A stretch of 64,000 nt of DNA from Streptomyces sp. I05A-00742 (GTDB taxonomy: Bacteria > Actinomycetota > Actinomycetes > Streptomycetales > Streptomycetaceae). Position numbers and translations under genes: made by a program. The stretch lies in NCBI RefSeq assembly GCF_013055795.1, contig NZ_JABETO010000011.1, positions 22,118 to 86,117 on the forward strand, read 5' to 3'. The notes under the pieces are model-generated. The model saw nothing but the letters and a program-made list of their open reading frames with translations, was not told where the DNA came from and ran no database searches. This document shows positions 62,531 to 64,000 of this stretch, piece by piece (position 1 is the stretch's first letter; every line of letters starts with the position of its first letter).

Positions 62531-63460
62531 TCAGCGCACGGTCGGCCCCTGACGGTCGTGTTCCACGCGCTCCGGAACGACGGGCGGCGGCGGTGCCGCC
62601 GCGAGGGTCGTCGAGAGCAGCCGCAGGGCCGCCTCCGACGGCGAACCGGGCTCCGCGCTGAACGCCAGGACCGACTGCGCGGTGCCGTCCGCCGCCGGCG
62701 CCCGCAGCATCTCGAACGACAGCGTCACCGCGCCCACCAGCGGGTGGTGCAGCTCCTTCGTCCCCGAGGTGCAGGCCCGCACCGGATGCCGCGCCCACAG
62801 CGCCGCGAACTCCGGGCTCTTCATCGTCAGTTCGCCCACCAGGGCGGCCAGCTGCTGATCGTCCGGGTGCTCGCCGGCCGCCAGCCGCAGCGCCGACACC
62901 GCGCGCCGGGACTCCACGCCCCACCGCGGGTAGAGCTCCCGCGCGTGCGGATCGAGGAACAGCAGCCGCTGCGAGTTGGGCCGGGCCGCCGGCCGGTGCG
63001 GGGCGTCCGCGTCCAGGTGACCCGCGATCAGGGCGTGGCCCAGGGGGTTCCAGTCCAGCACGTCGTAGCGGTGGTCGAGGACGACGGCCGGGACGTCGCC
63101 CATGGCCGCGACCAGCTGCCGCACCCCGGGCCGCACCCGCGCGGGCCGGGCGGCGGCGCGGCGCTCCGGGTGGGCCGGGCGGACCGGACGGGCCAGGTTC
63201 CGCAGGTGCGCGTGCTCGTCCGGGCTCAGCCGCAGGGCCCGCGCCAGCGCGTCCAGCACCCCGTCCGAGGCGTTGCCGGACTGGCCCTGCTCCAGCCGGG
63301 TGTAGTACGCCACGCTGACCCCCGCCAGCCGCGCCAGCTCCTCGCGCCGCAGGCCGGGCACCCGGCGCTGTCCGCCGTACGTGGCCAGGCCGATGTCCTC
63401 GGGCCGCAGCGCGGCGCGGCGGGTGCGCAGGAATTCGCCCAGTTCGGCAGGTGTGTCCAT
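62531..63460 (-). CDS. HTH regulator with MmyB-like domain
   Basis: This 309-aa regulator has an XRE HTH at about residues 25-75 (LRREELARLAGVSVAYYTRL) followed by the MmyB-like ligand-binding domain (VLDHRYDVLDWNPLGHALIA, HPLVGAVTLSFEML). ATG 63460 begins MDTPAELGEFLRTRRAALRP, as usual for the group. It is the third MmyB-type regulator in the window, and has no TTA codon that I can see. It lies between glgE and glgP, so control of alpha-glucan genes is possible, but it may also be a later insertion with its own target. Confidence 0.92.
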   Translation of the reverse strand: MDTPAELGEFLRTRRAALRPEDIGLATYGGQRRVPGLRREELARLAGVSVAYYTRLEQGQSGNASDGVLDALARALRLSPDEHAHLRNLARPVRPAHPERRAAARPARVRPGVRQLVAAMGDVPAVVLDHRYDVLDWNPLGHALIAGHLDADAPHRPAARPNSQRLLFLDPHARELYPRWGVESRRAVSALRLAAGEHPDDQQLAALVGELTMKSPEFAALWARHPVRACTSGTKELHHPLVGAVTLSFEMLRAPAADGTAQSVLAFSAEPGSPSEAALRLLSTTLAAAPPPPVVPERVEHDRQGPTVR

Positions 63461-63611
63461 GGGGCCAGTCAAGCAGTGCCGCCGACCGGTCCGCCTGCCC
63501 CTGTCAGGGTCAGGCAGCAGGGGGGAATCAGAGGGAAAGAGCATCGGGCAGAAGGAGGCACTTGGCGTCTTGAGCCACGACCGCGGGCCCCGCGCCGCTA
63601 CCGTCGTGCTC

Positions 63612-64000
63612 GTGAAGGCCATTCGTCGATTCAGCGTGCGCCCCGTCCTTCCGGAGCCCCTACGACCGCTCAGCGAGCTGGCGCGCAACCTGCGCTGGTC
63701 CTGGCATCCCGAGACCCGTGAGCTGTTCCAGACCCTCGATCCCGAGGGCTGGCGGGCGGCCGACGGCGATCCGCTGCGGCTGCTGGGCTCCGTTCCCGCC
63801 GCCCGGCTGACCGCCCTCGCCGAGGACCGCCGGTTCCGCCGGCGGCTCGCCGCGGCCGCCGACGACCTGCACGACTACCTCACCGGCAACCGCTGGTACC
63901 AGGAACAGCCGGCCGGACTGCCGGCCGCCGTCGCCTACTTCTCCCCCGAGTTCGGCATCACCGCGGCCCTCCCGCAGTACAGCGGCGGCCTCGGCATCCT
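63612..64000 (+). CDS. glgP: Alpha-glucan phosphorylase, N-terminal part
   Basis: The frame from GTG 63612 reads KAIRRFSVRPVLPEPLRPL, then ARNLRWSWHPETRELFQ and VAYFSPEFGITAALPQYSGG, and runs off the right edge after about 129 codons. This is the start of the actinobacterial (MalP/GlgP-type) alpha-glucan phosphorylase, which releases glucose-1-phosphate. GTG 63606 is an alternative start. It is divergent from the MmyB-type regulator and from the glgE cluster. Confidence 0.93.
   Translation, partial: MKAIRRFSVRPVLPEPLRPLSELARNLRWSWHPETRELFQTLDPEGWRAADGDPLRLLGSVPAARLTALAEDRRFRRRLAAAADDLHDYLTGNRWYQEQPAGLPAAVAYFSPEFGITAALPQYSGGLGI

Overview
The window is GC-rich DNA (well over 70% G+C by eye) with GTG and TTG starts, few TTA codons and dense gene packing. 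Gene content and order point to a Streptomyces chromosome. Several blocks (MarR-DUF3817-icmA; thioredoxin/TPR-DUF6230-DUF6114-pyk-ackA-pta-pfkA; glgB-mak-treS-glgE divergent from glgP) have the order I remember for the S. coelicolor SCO5413 to SCO5444 interval. That synteny is from memory, not from a search.

Layout. 1-4900: an ArsR-like regulator (cut by the window edge) divergent from an MFS exporter, then MarR, DUF3817 and the large subunit of isobutyryl-CoA mutase. 5007-9379: a frameshifted serine hydrolase, a WhiJ-type HTH/DUF397 pair, a large intergenic inverted repeat, a TetR regulator and a thioredoxin/TPR protein. 9380-13442: a noncoding stretch, then a three-gene exported module (DUF6230, DUF6114 and a long Pro/Lys-rich protein whose C-terminus resembles DUF6230) and a lipoprotein. 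13730-19871: central carbon metabolism, with pyk, ackA and pta on one strand and pfkA divergent.

20141-35142: a candidate small-peptide gene, an imine-reductase relic, an FtsX-type ABC exporter, and a sugar ABC importer whose operon appears to be cut in two. The MalG-type permease lies at 24234-25070. Its binding protein and MalF-type permease lie at 32900-35142 on the same strand. The 7.8 kb between them carries a 95-bp minisatellite, TetR/SDR, CBS, VOC and MmpS-like genes, and a small type III polyketide synthase locus flanked by two paralogous MmyB-type regulators that each contain a TTA (bldA-dependent) codon.

35552-50379: an FtsX-type ABC pair, a two-component system divergent from the dicarboxylate carrier dctA, regulator/transporter pairs with clear operator palindromes, and two genes broken by in-frame stops. 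50590-54139: a repeat-containing HTH protein divergent from a 61-aa ORF, an ECF sigma factor and a partner protein, the last three translationally coupled. 54183-64000: the GlgE alpha-glucan pathway. TreS isomerises trehalose and maltose, Mak phosphorylates maltose, GlgE polymerises maltose-1-phosphate, GlgB branches the glucan, and GlgP (cut by the window edge) degrades it. An MmyB-type regulator sits between glgE and glgP.

The strongest candidates for something new are the bldA-linked type III PKS locus inside the split transporter operon, the DUF6230/DUF6114 surface module, and the 61-aa ORF-ECF-partner cassette.
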